Shown: positions 17,701-25,837, counted from the stretch's first letter. The stretch: 64,000 nucleotides of DNA from Alphaproteobacteria bacterium (GCA_021775805.1 JAJFHD010000125.1:124001-188000), one strand, 5' to 3'. Numbers and translations: made by a program. The notes: generated by a model from the letters alone, not told the origin.

Positions 17701-19724
17701 GCGTGTTCGCCGACCGATCGTTCGACAAGTGACTTCGCGTCGTCCTGCTCGGCAAAATCACGGTTCAGGGAGCCGATCGATTCCGGAACCGTTTGCACGG
17801 CCCGGGCAATCTTTCCCGCGATCATGATCGATGTGGCCGGGTCCTTGATAGGGGTTCCCAGCCCGGTCATGATCCGTTCGGCAAGCGTAGAGACCGGCTC
17901 GAAATTATCCAGTAGCGCCACGATGTCATCTTGTGCGTCGGCGATCTTGCGCAGGTCGTCCAGATCGCCTTCGCCGGGCGGGTCGGAACGGCCGAGTGCG
18001 GCGAACGCCGATTTGCAGGCCGCATTGAGTTCGTTTAGTCGCGCTTCCCAGGACCGGCCGCATTGCACGACCTTGTTTTCGTCAAGCACGCCAAGGATCT
18101 TCTCCGACGAAATGCCGGCCCAGGGATGGGCTGCCGGGCTTTGGCCTCTTGCTGCGATACTCAGTACCCTTGTGAATTCCTCAATATCCAGATGAGCCTG
18201 CTGGCGATCGGACTCCGACGCGGTCTCGCATTCCAGAAATACGTCCGGCAGATCCGGAATGTCCTGGTCTGCCTTGCGGAGCATCTGACGCCCGGCTTCG
18301 AACAGGATGTCTGAGACCGGCCAGCCGAAGTCGCCCACCGAGTCCCCGACTGCGTTCACATATTTTTCAATGTCGGCTCTCAGCTCGACCAGGCGATTGC
18401 GTTCGTCAGAAAGTTTCCGGGGCGTCGGGTAGTTGCGCTCCGTACGCCGTTTCAGGTCTTCAAGCAGGGCCAGTTTACGGGTCTTGTGGCTGTGAAGCTC
18501 AAGAACGAAGTCACCCAGTTCGGCTTCTTCCAGCCGGCGGCGGACGACTTCGAGTGCGGCCAGTTTTTCCGACACGAACAGTACCTTCTTGCCGCGTGCG
18601 AGTGCGGCGGCGATCAGGTTGGTGATGGTCTGGGACTTGCCCGTGCCGGGCGGTCCCTGAACCACCATGCTCTTTCCCGAAAGCGCGTGAATGAGCGCGC
18701 CTGCCTGGCTGGAGTCCGCCCGGTCGATCAACTCGAGGGTGAGGTCGATTTCTTCAGGATCAGGGTCCGGGCGCTGTTCATTGCTGAAATCATCGCCGTC
18801 GTAGCCGAGCACAAGACTGCGCACCAGTGGGTTATCGAGAATCTGGTGGCCTTCCGGCCAGGCATCCGGGTCGAGATCCTTGTACAGAAGGATCTTGCCG
18901 AACTGGAACAATGACAGGGTTGCGAAACGGCAAATACCCCAGCCCGGGTGATCGTCGATCCGGTCCTGGACTTTCTGGAAATACTCCTCGGGCTGTGCTC
19001 CGTCTTCGAACTCGGGCAATTCGATGCCGAAGTCGTCGTTCAGCTTTTTCTGGAGCGAAAGATTGGGCTGCAGATCTTCACCGGTCCAGGAAAGGCGGAA
19101 CTTGTATTTTCCTGAGCGTTCGCGTTCGCGCACAAGCTCGACCGGTACCAGGACCAATGGCGCCTGCCAGGCTTTGTCCGATTGCTTGTCGTCTTTCCAT
19201 TCGAGGAACCCAAGGGCCAGATGCAGGAAGTTTGTTCCGGTTTCTTCGATCGCGAGCCTGGCATTGGCGCGCAGTTTCTTGAGCCGAGTCTCCAGCGGTT
19301 CCACATAGAGCAGGGTCTGCAGTTTCTTGTCCGAGTGCCGCCGCTCGCGTTCCTCGGTGTAGTCGACCGGCAGGTCGTAGCTTGTGTCGATCCCCAGATG
19401 CCGCGCCCATTTCTCAGAGGAAGGCGGGGCCGGGTCGCGCTGCCTTGCCTCTTCGAGGGGGATGTCTTCGGTCTGCGCCATATACTGGTAGACCTGTGTC
19501 GCATTGGGTATCGGCACAGGATCGAACATGAACGCGCCGCCGCCGATCAGGGTCTCGAAAAGCTGATCGGGGACTTCGTCGACGACGCGGAGACAGCCTG
19601 CGGAAGAATGGCGGAAGTTGAGCAGTTTGTTGCGGCCGGTCAGGTCGAGCAAGCGCTCGCGGAGCGTTGCCAACGCCTCCGCTATGACTTCAAGATCCTC
19701 GGACCCTTGCGATCCCTCTTCCAT
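14718..19724 (-). CDS. DUF4011 / SF1 helicase / Vsr-like nuclease protein, candidate defence gene
   Basis: This encodes a 1668-residue multidomain protein. It begins with LRERLLDLTGRNKLLNFRHS, the DUF4011 signature. A superfamily 1 helicase has Walker A GPPGTGKS at residues 357-364, followed by VLFVSEKLAALEVV, and a Walker B/motif II DEAS near residue 1110 followed by VVGDSNQLPPTSF. Motifs V-VI include NVQGDERDVI and RLNVLFSRAK. A PD-(D/E)xK/Vsr-like nuclease follows (about 1400-1490) with GIECDGATYHSARSARDRDR and VWSTDWFRDP. The last 100 or so residues are unassigned. This domain order has been reported for a single-gene antiphage protein. GAGGG lies 7 bases before the ATG. It is co-directional with the AIM24-family gene 79 bases upstream. 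Confidence 0.87.
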   Translation of the reverse strand: MEEGSQGSEDLEVIAEALATLRERLLDLTGRNKLLNFRHSSAGCLRVVDEVPDQLFETLIGGGAFMFDPVPIPNATQVYQYMAQTEDIPLEEARQRDPAPPSSEKWARHLGIDTSYDLPVDYTEERERRHSDKKLQTLLYVEPLETRLKKLRANARLAIEETGTNFLHLALGFLEWKDDKQSDKAWQAPLVLVPVELVRERERSGKYKFRLSWTGEDLQPNLSLQKKLNDDFGIELPEFEDGAQPEEYFQKVQDRIDDHPGWGICRFATLSLFQFGKILLYKDLDPDAWPEGHQILDNPLVRSLVLGYDGDDFSNEQRPDPDPEEIDLTLELIDRADSSQAGALIHALSGKSMVVQGPPGTGKSQTITNLIAAALARGKKVLFVSEKLAALEVVRRRLEEAELGDFVLELHSHKTRKLALLEDLKRRTERNYPTPRKLSDERNRLVELRADIEKYVNAVGDSVGDFGWPVSDILFEAGRQMLRKADQDIPDLPDVFLECETASESDRQQAHLDIEEFTRVLSIAARGQSPAAHPWAGISSEKILGVLDENKVVQCGRSWEARLNELNAACKSAFAALGRSDPPGEGDLDDLRKIADAQDDIVALLDNFEPVSTLAERIMTGLGTPIKDPATSIMIAGKIARAVQTVPESIGSLNRDFAEQDDAKSLVERSVGEHAEVHNEIAALAKDIRFSDAEASGPEKLKEDARILETSGFFARFFSTFKAARSAYMALSADSGFDRLKAAQILKNAAGTLEKKQQFRDSQVMTQVANGPYEQAATDLDNASKLIDWLAVIHGEFGSGFSDLGHIGKALYRLPAAELNDLRNLLSDDRATVMVATHLHDAGCEIRLEGIASANPMAKAVAAMVPEHHADAIASSPEAQLTAIFKECALALERMAPEQEGRAVFEDLTGLNRDQSHFVTGTLDDRARSLGEALTRTDRLTEWLELDRAVRGTRDADFHRLIDAVFTGFLKPEQAITAYDHALFDGLARLAVDKHPILKQINVGTQDELQAQYRNLDAQIMDLQARQIASVLGDAEIPAGQKSPKVRELTEMNLIRHEMGKKRAHLPIRRLLERSGRALLELKPCFMMGPLSVAQYLRPGEVEFDLLVFDEASQLRPEEAIGALARARQVIVVGDSNQLPPTSFFDKIGSADDDEDAFVAESPSILDVAEKQLPKEMLRWHYRSQHPDLIRFSNERFYDGRMVLFPSPTRHDQRLGVSFHYVPDADYASGRNPAEAEAVAREVVGHLRTRPQESIGVVAMNSEQRDLLDLKIDEVLRDDIELRERAEDLSNRNEPFFVKNLENVQGDERDVIVISMTYGPGQDSGRVMQRFGPINSDDGWRRLNVLFSRAKRRMVVFSSMKEGDIKLTETSKRGARELRNFLRFAESGQIDGTAVRTGREPDSDFETAVMEGLKKAGFQCEAQVGAMGFFIDVGVVDPNDTTSFVIGIECDGATYHSARSARDRDRLRQEVLENMGWAIERVWSTDWFRDPERELARLTDRINEQIEFARLRREKVASRQQNEDEQPPQVLVAELIETQQRATDDVITLTFEETEATIELPDLSVPAPQALEDDSPDIKRLPDFGLSVEDARRELIELRDAIAPEIPEAESANSLLRRAMISELLAKRPVDEDEFRLYIRQSLREDTAHGQLAKYGARVFEILDRIRS

Positions 19725-19803
19725 GCAACACCCTCAAAACCCTAGAAATGCAATACAGCGGTTTCTATCAACAATCGCGGCCGGTTGCCACGCAGAACCA
19801 AGA

Positions 19804-20655
19804 TCAGTACCTGTCGCCGTCGATGATGTCGCCCAGTCCGCCAAGGACCGACCCTTCGCCCTTGCCACGTCCGCCGGTCTGGGGCATGGCGGCGAATATG
19901 CGGCCGGCAAGACGTGAAAACGGCAGGCTCTGGATCCAGACCTTGCCGGGGCCGGTGAGCTTGGCGAAGAAGACGCCTTCGCCACCGAATATCATCGACT
20001 TGATGGACCCTGCCTTCACGAGGTCGAAGTCCACACCCGACGTCATGGCGGCGACACACCCGGTATCGACATGGTATTCCTCGCCTGCCGCCAGTTCCTT
20101 CTCGACCACCGTGCCGCCCACGTGGACAAAGACCCAGCCATCGCCATCGAGCGACTGCATGATGAAGCCTTCGCCGCCAAACAGGCCGGTCATGACCTTC
20201 TGCTGGAAGAATATGCCAAGCGAGACACCTTTGGCCGCGCACAGGAACGCGTCCTTCTGGCAGACCAGCCTGCCGCCGACTTCATCGAGCTTGATGGCCA
20301 GGATATGACCGGGATAGGGCGAGGCAAACGCAACCCTTGCCTTGCCCTGGCCTTCGTGGGTGAAGACCGTGGTGAACAGGCTTTCACCGGTAATCAGCCG
20401 CTTGCCGGCGCCCAGCAGTTTGTCGAAAAAGCCGTTTTCCTGCTCGGAACCGTCGCCGAATACCGTGCTCATGGTCACCGCGGGGTGTTTGAACATCATC
20501 GAACCTGCCTCCGCGACGGCGCTTTCGCCGGGGTCGAGCTCGACTTCGACAAACTGCATTTCCGATCCCTTGATTTCAAAGTCGATGTCGTCGGCGACAC
20601 CCTCGGTGCGGGCGTGGCGGGCAATCTGAATTTGGGGAACGGAACCGAAGACCAT
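19804..20655 (-). CDS. TIGR00266/AIM24-family protein
   Basis: This 283-residue protein matches the TIGR00266/AIM24 beta-helix family. It has the core FEIKGSEMQFVEVELDPGES, AEAGSMMF, the glycine-rich GLFGGEGFIMQSLDG, and late KSMIFGGEGVFFAKLTGPG. The N-terminus carries about 20 extra residues before the usual family start, but GAGAGG before this ATG supports it. Members are trimeric barrels of poorly known function. The last part is Gly-rich and low-complexity (TGGRGKGEGSVLGGLGD). Confidence 0.88.
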   Translation of the reverse strand: MVFGSVPQIQIARHARTEGVADDIDFEIKGSEMQFVEVELDPGESAVAEAGSMMFKHPAVTMSTVFGDGSEQENGFFDKLLGAGKRLITGESLFTTVFTHEGQGKARVAFASPYPGHILAIKLDEVGGRLVCQKDAFLCAAKGVSLGIFFQQKVMTGLFGGEGFIMQSLDGDGWVFVHVGGTVVEKELAAGEEYHVDTGCVAAMTSGVDFDLVKAGSIKSMIFGGEGVFFAKLTGPGKVWIQSLPFSRLAGRIFAAMPQTGGRGKGEGSVLGGLGDIIDGDRY

Positions 20656-20864
20656 GATAAACCTCTCAATGTTTGCAAACCGCCATCACGGCTGAAGAGA
20701 CAATACGATCAGCCATTATAGCCGATGGCGGCGCAAGCACGAGACCTTGAATTGTGTTTGCCACACGGCAGGCATGTGGAAAATGCATTTGCGGCGCGGA
20801 TGAATTGCGCTCATGATCGCCGTCGGAGTGTGAACAAAGAAGAGGGGCGGTTCAGCCCCGTTCC

Positions 20865-22091
20865 ATGCGAAATATCGGCGACATATTACCGGTTCTGATT
20901 GCGTCCGGTATCCTCCTGGCCGGCAACGGCCTGCAGGGAACCCTGATTGCGGTGCGCGGCGGCATCGAAGGGTTCAGTCCAACGGTCATCGGCCTGTTCG
21001 GGACGACCTACTATCTGGGCATGCTGCTCGGGTGCCGCTACGGTCCACAGGTGATCGGCGGTGTCGGGCACATCCGCGCGTTTGCAGCTTTTGCCGCGAT
21101 TGCCGCCTCCGCAGCTCTTTTCATGATTCTGGTGATCGATCCGTTCATGTGGATGGGAATGCGGTTCGCCACCGGATTTTCGTTCGCGGTGCTGTCCATG
21201 GCGATTGAAAGCTGGCTCAACGAGCGGGCGGGCAATGCCGACCGCGGCCGCGTGCTGGGTCTCTACCGCACAGTCGATCTGTGTGCGGTTACAGGCGCGC
21301 AGTTTCTGCTGCCGGTCTTCGGTGCCGCCAGTTTCGCCCTGTTCTGTGTGGTGGCGATCTTTTTCTGCATTGCCCTGGTGCCGGTTTCGCTGTCGCGCGG
21401 ACCCTCGCCGAAACCCCCCGAGGTGCACGGTCTTCTGATCAAGCGGGTGTGGCTGCTGTCGCCGCTGGCGGTGGCCGGCTGCCTCACCATCGGGCTGACC
21501 AACAGCGCCTTCCGTCTCGTGGGGCCGGTCTATGCGTCCGACATCGGGATGGACGCGGGACAGATCGCCATATTCGTCAGTGCCGGCGTTGTTGGCGGCG
21601 CGCTTCTGCAGTTGCCCCTGGGGTGGCTGTCGGACCGCTACAACCGGCGCTGGATCGTGGTTCTGGCGACATCGGGCGCGGCTCTGGGCGGCTTCCTGTT
21701 GTCCCTGCTCGACGGCAGCAATGTCACCCTGATCTATCTGGGGGCGCTGATGTTCGGGGCCTTCGCCCTGCCGTTGTATTCGTTGTCCATCGCCCATGCC
21801 AGCGATCTGGTGGAACCGGGCGAGTTCGTCAGTGTCTCGGCAAGTCTGATGTTCGTTTTTGGTCTCGGGGCCTCGATCGGACCGTTTGCGGCCTCGGTCG
21901 TGATCGAGCAATTCGGGCCGCAGGCGATCTTCACCTACACCACTGCCATGCACGGCGGATTCCTGCTGTTTGTGCTCTACCGTTTGAGGCGGCGTCCGCA
22001 GGTGCCGACGGTGCAAAGATCCCGTTTCACGGCGTTCATGCGCACGAGTCCGGCGATTTTCAGACTGGCGCGCAAGTCGCGGGACGAGTGA
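20865..22091 (+). CDS. MFS transporter (YcaD-like)
   Basis: This 408-residue protein has twelve predicted helices. Cytoplasmic-loop signatures include ESWLNERAGNADRGRVLGLYR after helix 4 and the MFS motif GWLSDRYNRRWIV between helices 8 and 9. The first resembles the YcaD subgroup of the major facilitator superfamily. The substrate is unknown. The next gene starts 88 bases downstream on the same strand. Confidence 0.9.
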   Translation: MRNIGDILPVLIASGILLAGNGLQGTLIAVRGGIEGFSPTVIGLFGTTYYLGMLLGCRYGPQVIGGVGHIRAFAAFAAIAASAALFMILVIDPFMWMGMRFATGFSFAVLSMAIESWLNERAGNADRGRVLGLYRTVDLCAVTGAQFLLPVFGAASFALFCVVAIFFCIALVPVSLSRGPSPKPPEVHGLLIKRVWLLSPLAVAGCLTIGLTNSAFRLVGPVYASDIGMDAGQIAIFVSAGVVGGALLQLPLGWLSDRYNRRWIVVLATSGAALGGFLLSLLDGSNVTLIYLGALMFGAFALPLYSLSIAHASDLVEPGEFVSVSASLMFVFGLGASIGPFAASVVIEQFGPQAIFTYTTAMHGGFLLFVLYRLRRRPQVPTVQRSRFTAFMRTSPAIFRLARKSRDE

Positions 22092-22178
22092 TTGGCGGAA
22101 TTGTGTTGTGCCGGGTGTTGGAAACAATCCCCGTATGGTGTAGGCGTGTCCAGGTTGGCAGAATCTCCCGGTGGCATC

Positions 22179-23525
22179 ATGACTTCATCAGTCCTCCCTG
22201 AAACCTCAGAGTTGAAAGCCCAGGCGGAAGAGCACTTCAAGGCCGGCCGTCAAAAGGAAGCGCTGGCTGCCTGTCAGCGGCTGTTGAACCGTGCGCCGGG
22301 CGACCGGGACCTGTTGTCCTTCATCGGAAAGATCGCGGCAGAGGCAGGTTTTCGCGACGATGCCCGCGAGGTTTACCGGAGCTTGCTCGGGGTCCTTGAA
22401 AAGGAAGATGCCGACTCGGACGCCTTCTATGAACTGGGACTGGCGTTTCACGGAATTCCGGCGCCAAGACTGGCCCTGATCGCCCTCAAGAAGTCGGCCA
22501 ACAAGGCGCCCGAACTGGTGCGGGCGCCGGCGCTGATCGCCGACATCAGCGAAAAACTGGACGAACTCGACACGGCCGAAACGGCCGCGCGCCATGCGCT
22601 GACGCTCGATCCCGATCATTTCGATTCCCTGTCGACGCTGGCTGTCGTTTTGCACAAGAAAGGCCAGCTTGAGGACGCGATTGAGCTCTATCAGCAGATC
22701 CTGCGCGTTCGCCCCGGATTGGTCTATGTTTACAACAATCTGTCAGCGGCGCTTCTCGAGACCGGCAACGTGGGAGCGCTCGTCAGCCTGACATCGGAGT
22801 GGCTCGACCGTGATCCCGGCAACACAGAGGCATTGTCGTTTGCAAGCCTTGCGGCCAGCGAGATCGGCGACCGGGCAACGACCGATCTGCTGCTCGACTA
22901 TGACCGGCTGGTGCGGACCCATGAAGTCGACCTGCCGCCGGCTTTCGGGACGTTGACGGCGTTCAACGATGCTCTCGAGAATCACATCATGTCTCACCCG
23001 CACCTGGCGACGCCGCCGGCCGACCATCCCACATGGCATCACCCCAAACTGCAGATCGCACCGCGCCTTCTGGATGACAACCCCGGACCGGTGGCAGAGT
23101 TGGAAGAGTGCATTCGTTCCGCAATCGAAGACTACCAGCGCACCGTCGGCGTCGATGCGAACCACCCGTTCCTGCAACGCAGCCCGGACGACTGGCATCT
23201 GCAGATCTGGGGCGCGGTGCTGCATGGTTCCGGCAACCAGCAACCCCATATTCACGAGGACGGCTATCTGAGCGGCGTCTACTACGTCCGTGTGCCGGAC
23301 GAGATGTCGTCAACCGGTAGCGACGGTATTGAAGACTTTACCGGTGGATTCGAAGTGGGCCGCCCGCCCGACGAGCTGCATTGCCGGACGACCCCTCCGG
23401 TCAAGGCCTTCCAGCCGCACGAAGGCATGATGATCCTGTTTCCCGCCTACATGTTCCACCGCACGATACCGTTCGAGTCCGACACCCGGCGAATCAGCAT
23501 CGCCTTCGACGTGGTGCCTTCCTGA
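22179..23525 (+). CDS. TPR protein with C-terminal 2OG-Fe(II) oxygenase domain
   Basis: This 448-residue protein has tetratricopeptide repeats over about residues 10-270 (FKAGRQKEALAACQRLLNRAP; GQLEDAIELYQQILRVRPG). A C-terminal 2-oxoglutarate/Fe(II) dioxygenase-like domain follows: the HIHEDGYLSGVYYV segment supplies His-x-Asp-type ligands, MFHRTIPF the distal His, and RISIAFDV the 2OG-binding Arg. The fusion is a known family; substrates are mostly undefined. The start at 22179 is chosen because the TPR begins just after it; the frame is open from 22092 without a site. Repeats begin just beyond its stop. Confidence 0.83.
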   Translation: MTSSVLPETSELKAQAEEHFKAGRQKEALAACQRLLNRAPGDRDLLSFIGKIAAEAGFRDDAREVYRSLLGVLEKEDADSDAFYELGLAFHGIPAPRLALIALKKSANKAPELVRAPALIADISEKLDELDTAETAARHALTLDPDHFDSLSTLAVVLHKKGQLEDAIELYQQILRVRPGLVYVYNNLSAALLETGNVGALVSLTSEWLDRDPGNTEALSFASLAASEIGDRATTDLLLDYDRLVRTHEVDLPPAFGTLTAFNDALENHIMSHPHLATPPADHPTWHHPKLQIAPRLLDDNPGPVAELEECIRSAIEDYQRTVGVDANHPFLQRSPDDWHLQIWGAVLHGSGNQQPHIHEDGYLSGVYYVRVPDEMSSTGSDGIEDFTGGFEVGRPPDELHCRTTPPVKAFQPHEGMMILFPAYMFHRTIPFESDTRRISIAFDVVPS

Positions 23526-23573
23526 CGGCTGGTTTTGCTCCGGGAACGGTGATGTGGGGGAGAGGCGAGTAGG

Positions 23574-23592
23574 CACCGGGTCGAGCCCGGTG
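23574..23592. repeat. short palindrome P1
   Basis: Perfect 7-base arms CACCGGG and CCCGGTG enclose TCGAG. The core is the complement of the GGGCTTGACC-type palindromes seen elsewhere in the window. It is followed by AACGGC as the copy at 23712 is followed by AACGGG. Confidence 0.7.
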
Positions 23593-23627
23593 AACGGCGC
23601 CGTTTCCCGCGCCCCGGAGTACGATGC

Positions 23628-23681
23628 CGTTTCCCGTGCGCGATGCAGCACGTCAGCGCCGCTTCGCAGACTCGGGATCGT
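23628..23681 (+). repeat. GCAGCAC hairpin repeat, copy R1
   Basis: CGTTTCCCGT, then GCGCGATGCAGCAC, a four-base loop and GCGCCGCTTCGC, ending CTCGGGATCG. The right inner arm has two changes that weaken pairing relative to copy R2, so this copy is partly degenerate. Confidence 0.7.
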
Positions 23682-23711
23682 CCCGAACGCAAACGCCTGT
23701 ATCTGGTACGG

Positions 23712-23730
23712 CACCGGGTCAAACCCGGTG
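23712..23730. repeat. short palindrome P2
   Basis: Arms CACCGGG and CCCGGTG enclose TCAAA. It is the same family as P1, with the same following AACGG, and lies between hairpin copies R1 and R2. Confidence 0.7.
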
Positions 23731-23780
23731 AACGGGTCTTGTTTCCGGATCACGCTGTCGCGCGTCCCTTGTACGAGCCT

Positions 23781-23832
23781 CGTTTTCCGTGCGCGATGCA
23801 GCACTTCAGTGCTGCTTCGCAGACCCGGAACC
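23781..23832 (+). repeat. GCAGCAC hairpin repeat, copy R2
   Basis: The inner stem GCGA-t-GCAGCAC pairs perfectly with GTGCTGC-t-TCGC across a TTCA loop. The flank CCTTACCAATCTC is shared with copy R4 (GTACCAATCTC), showing that the unit extends beyond the hairpin. Confidence 0.72.
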
Positions 23833-23866
23833 TTACCAATCTCTAACGTCTGAATTTCAACAGCCC

Positions 23867-24478
23867 CTAAATCGGCTGCCCCTTCTTGAGCAGCCGGTCG
23901 ATCAGCTGGCGCTGGATGATGCCTTTGCTGTCGCCGCCGCCATAGAGCAACAGGCCCGAGGAGTAACTCGACCCATAGGTAAGGGCCAGGTTGACGGTCT
24001 GGCCGATGGCGGCAATGAACTGGCGGTCGTGCAGGGCCTTCAGCGGGTGGATGTAGGTCGACCACAGTATCTTGTTGGCGATGGCGTAGCGGGAATCGAG
24101 GGCTGAGTCGAAGTTTGCCTGCATCATGCGCTGCAACTCCTCTGGGTTCAGATCCTCGGTCTTGCGTACGGCGACGAGGATACGCATGCGGTCATGGGTC
24201 TCGTCGGTGACAATGACCACGGGGACCTTTTCGACCGTCAGTTGCCAGTTGTTGTTGGTTCTCTGTGCCTTGCCATCCAGCCGTTTGACGATCCGATCGA
24301 TCTGGTCGACCGTCATGGTGCCTTCTTGGACGGGCTTGGATGCCGGTGGTTTGGTCTCGCCGCCTTCCGGCTTGTCTTCGGAGTCCTGGGCCCTGGCGTA
24401 GTGGAGGGTGGCAACGACTGCCAGAACGATAAGAGAAACGACGATAAAGAGAGGGTGGAGGGAACGCAGCTTGATCAT
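23867..24478 (-). CDS. secreted or membrane-anchored protein of unknown function
   Basis: This 203-residue protein has an N-terminal hydrophobic segment (LFIVVSLIVLAVVATLHYA) that is a signal peptide or anchor, then a charged linker and a mixed alpha/beta domain. That domain has strands such as WQLTVEKVPVVIVTD and MRILVAVRK, a helical NPEELQRMMQANFDSALDSRYA part and a C-terminal LLLYGGGDSKG. The central part recalls YbjN or type III chaperone-like folds, but this is only an impression. It follows the RNase T2 gene on the same strand with an 82-base gap, so the two may be co-transcribed. I do not recognise the gene. Confidence 0.72.
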   Translation of the reverse strand: MIKLRSLHPLFIVVSLIVLAVVATLHYARAQDSEDKPEGGETKPPASKPVQEGTMTVDQIDRIVKRLDGKAQRTNNNWQLTVEKVPVVIVTDETHDRMRILVAVRKTEDLNPEELQRMMQANFDSALDSRYAIANKILWSTYIHPLKALHDRQFIAAIGQTVNLALTYGSSYSSGLLLYGGGDSKGIIQRQLIDRLLKKGQPI

Positions 24479-24560
24479 GACAACTCCAATAACAAGAACC
24501 CCCCGAATTTAAAGACCGGTCGATCCGGTGCGAAATCACAAGTTCGGCACCGGACTCGTT

Positions 24561-25235
24561 CTACCGCACCGGCGGCATGACGAGCTGGCGGGCGCGGCAG
24601 GCGCGCCGTTCATTGGTGCCGCAGCGCCGCGGTTTGCCCTTGCGGGTGAAACACAAACGCACCTCCCGCAAGTTGGCGCGCCCCGTCCGGTTGCCGCACT
24701 GGACGGAGATGCCTCCAGGATCGAGCCAGCGGTTGGTTTTCAGGAAATCGAGCTTCAGCTGCTCCGGCGTGATCGTGATGTGCCGGTTGGGCGTGATGTA
24801 GCGGGCCGGGATCTTGATGCTGGCGAACAGGTCGCGGGTCAGGGAGAAATACCGCTGCTGGCGGAGACCGGAGCAGACCCCGTGCTTTTTCCATTCGTGA
24901 ATGATCAGGCGTTTCGACGGCATGATGTCGAGCATGCCGTCGATGGTATCCTTCGACACCCAGTCGTCACGTGTGCGGCAGCGTTCCGGCCAACCCTTGT
25001 TGTACTGGGGCCAGAGACCGTGCACGACGAACGAAAACCGGCGTCCGCGGCCGCATTGCTGCCGGTCGTTGCGCCCGGCATCGGACTGGCAGTAGGTCGG
25101 ACTCCAGGACAGGGCGAGGGTGTAATAGTCGAACTTGCCGGCCTTGCCGCGGGCGTGGGCGGAGGTGGCGACGGCCAGGGCAAAGAGTGTCAGCAGGGCT
25201 GTGACGAAACCGGCAAAGCCTTTTGATCTGTTCAC
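24561..25235 (-). CDS. RNase T2-family ribonuclease, secreted
   Basis: This 224-residue protein has a signal peptide (FVTALLTLFALAVATSAHA) and the two RNase T2 active-site motifs FVVHGLWPQ (CAS1) and IHEWKKHGVC (CAS2), with both catalytic His residues and the Glu/Lys between them. Several cysteines fit disulfides in the periplasm. The frame is open to a TTG at 25244, but that codon is only one base from the AGGAG site; the GTG at 25235, 10 bases from AGGAG, fits. It cleaves RNA non-specifically. It lies inside the repeat island. Confidence 0.92.
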   Translation of the reverse strand: MNRSKGFAGFVTALLTLFALAVATSAHARGKAGKFDYYTLALSWSPTYCQSDAGRNDRQQCGRGRRFSFVVHGLWPQYNKGWPERCRTRDDWVSKDTIDGMLDIMPSKRLIIHEWKKHGVCSGLRQQRYFSLTRDLFASIKIPARYITPNRHITITPEQLKLDFLKTNRWLDPGGISVQCGNRTGRANLREVRLCFTRKGKPRRCGTNERRACRARQLVMPPVR

Positions 25236-25339
25236 GTCGTGCAATCTCCTACGGGTGGTTCAGATATCAGGCGTTCGATTATGAAGAGCACGCACCGGGG
25301 ATGCAATCGCCGTGATGGGTAATGCACACCGTTTCCCAA

Positions 25340-25382
25340 GTCTGTGAATTAGCATTTCATGCTGCGTCACGTAGGGGAAACG
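25340..25382 (-). repeat. degenerate hairpin repeat, copy R6
   Basis: TCTGTGAATTAGCATTTCAT followed by GCTGCGTCACGTAGGGGAAA aligns base by base with inverted copy R5 (TCTGCGAGGCAGCATTGCAT, GCTGCATCGCGTACGGGGAA), with about one change in four. It looks like an old, decayed copy. Confidence 0.55.
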
Positions 25383-25390
25383 AGGTCGTT

Positions 25391-25409
25391 TCCCGGCCTT
25401 GAGCCGGGA
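25391..25409. repeat. short palindrome P3
   Basis: Arms TCCCGGC and GCCGGGA enclose CTTGA. It is the same CTTGA-loop family as the palindromes at 40129 and 825, sitting beside the hairpin copies R6 and R3. Confidence 0.65.
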
Positions 25410-25436
25410 TCATTCCATATGCAGGCTTCGATCCGG

Positions 25437-25495
25437 TACGGCCCCGTCTCTGCGAGGCAGCACTGGTGTGCTGCATCGCGTACGGGGAACGGGAA
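25437..25495 (-). repeat. GCAGCAC hairpin repeat, copy R3 (inverted)
   Basis: ACGGCCCCGTCTCTGCGAGG then CAGCACTGGTGTGCTGCATC then GCGTACGGGGAACGG. The inner stem is perfect apart from one G/A position. It lies 27 bases before the GIY-YIG start codon and is almost identical to copy R5 beyond the far end of that gene. Confidence 0.8.
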
Positions 25496-25521
25496 ATTGT
25501 TCCATTCTTCGTTTTACGATT

Positions 25522-25830
25522 ATGAGTGAGTCAGCAAACGACAGAACTGCCTGGGTCTACATACTCACCAACCGGCCTCGCGGCGTGCTCTACGTCGGCG
25601 CGACGTCGCATCTGCAACAGAGGATCTGGCAGCATAAGCTAGGCGTCGGGTGTCGCTTTACCGCACGTCATGGCCTGAAGTCTCTTGTTCATGTGGAGGC
25701 ACATGAAGATGTCCGGATCGCTCTTGCCCGCGAGAGTACGCTGAAGAACTGGCGACGGGCGTGGAAGGTGCAGTTGATCGAGGAAGGGAATCCGGGATGG
25801 GCCGATCTCTATCGGGAGGTTCTGGAGTAA
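25522..25830 (+). CDS. single-domain GIY-YIG nuclease bracketed by hairpin repeats
   Basis: This 102-residue protein is almost entirely one GIY-YIG domain: Val12-Tyr13-Ile14 and Tyr24-Val25-Gly26 (the two short motifs), Arg34, His38 and the metal-binding Glu71 (ARESTLKNWRRAWK). All expected catalytic positions are present, so it should be an active endonuclease. Such short proteins are numerous in alphaproteobacteria with no settled role. The frame is open from 25399, but the upstream part translates the repeat R3; the ATG at 25522 is the sensible start, although no ribosome binding site is clear. It is flanked by R3 upstream and R4/R5 downstream. Confidence 0.85.
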   Translation: MSESANDRTAWVYILTNRPRGVLYVGATSHLQQRIWQHKLGVGCRFTARHGLKSLVHVEAHEDVRIALARESTLKNWRRAWKVQLIEEGNPGWADLYREVLE

Positions 25831-25837
25831 CATCGTC

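Larger units (their letters stand above)
23526..23866. repeat. repeat mosaic: alternating palindromes
   Basis: This 341-base stretch has no gene. It is built of two palindrome families in alternation: CACCGGG-loop-CCCGGTG units at 23574-23592 and 23712-23730, and longer GCAGCAC hairpins at 23628-23681 and 23781-23832. Short fragments such as CGTTTCCC recur between units. Related units occur at 25340-25409, 25437-25495 and 25838-25971. Confidence 0.75.

Noticed and set aside
20886..22127. 413-codon frame antisense to the MFS transporter
   Set aside because: Extremely rich in Gln/Arg/His/Pro, the reverse image of hydrophobic codons; the plus-strand MFS protein is clear.
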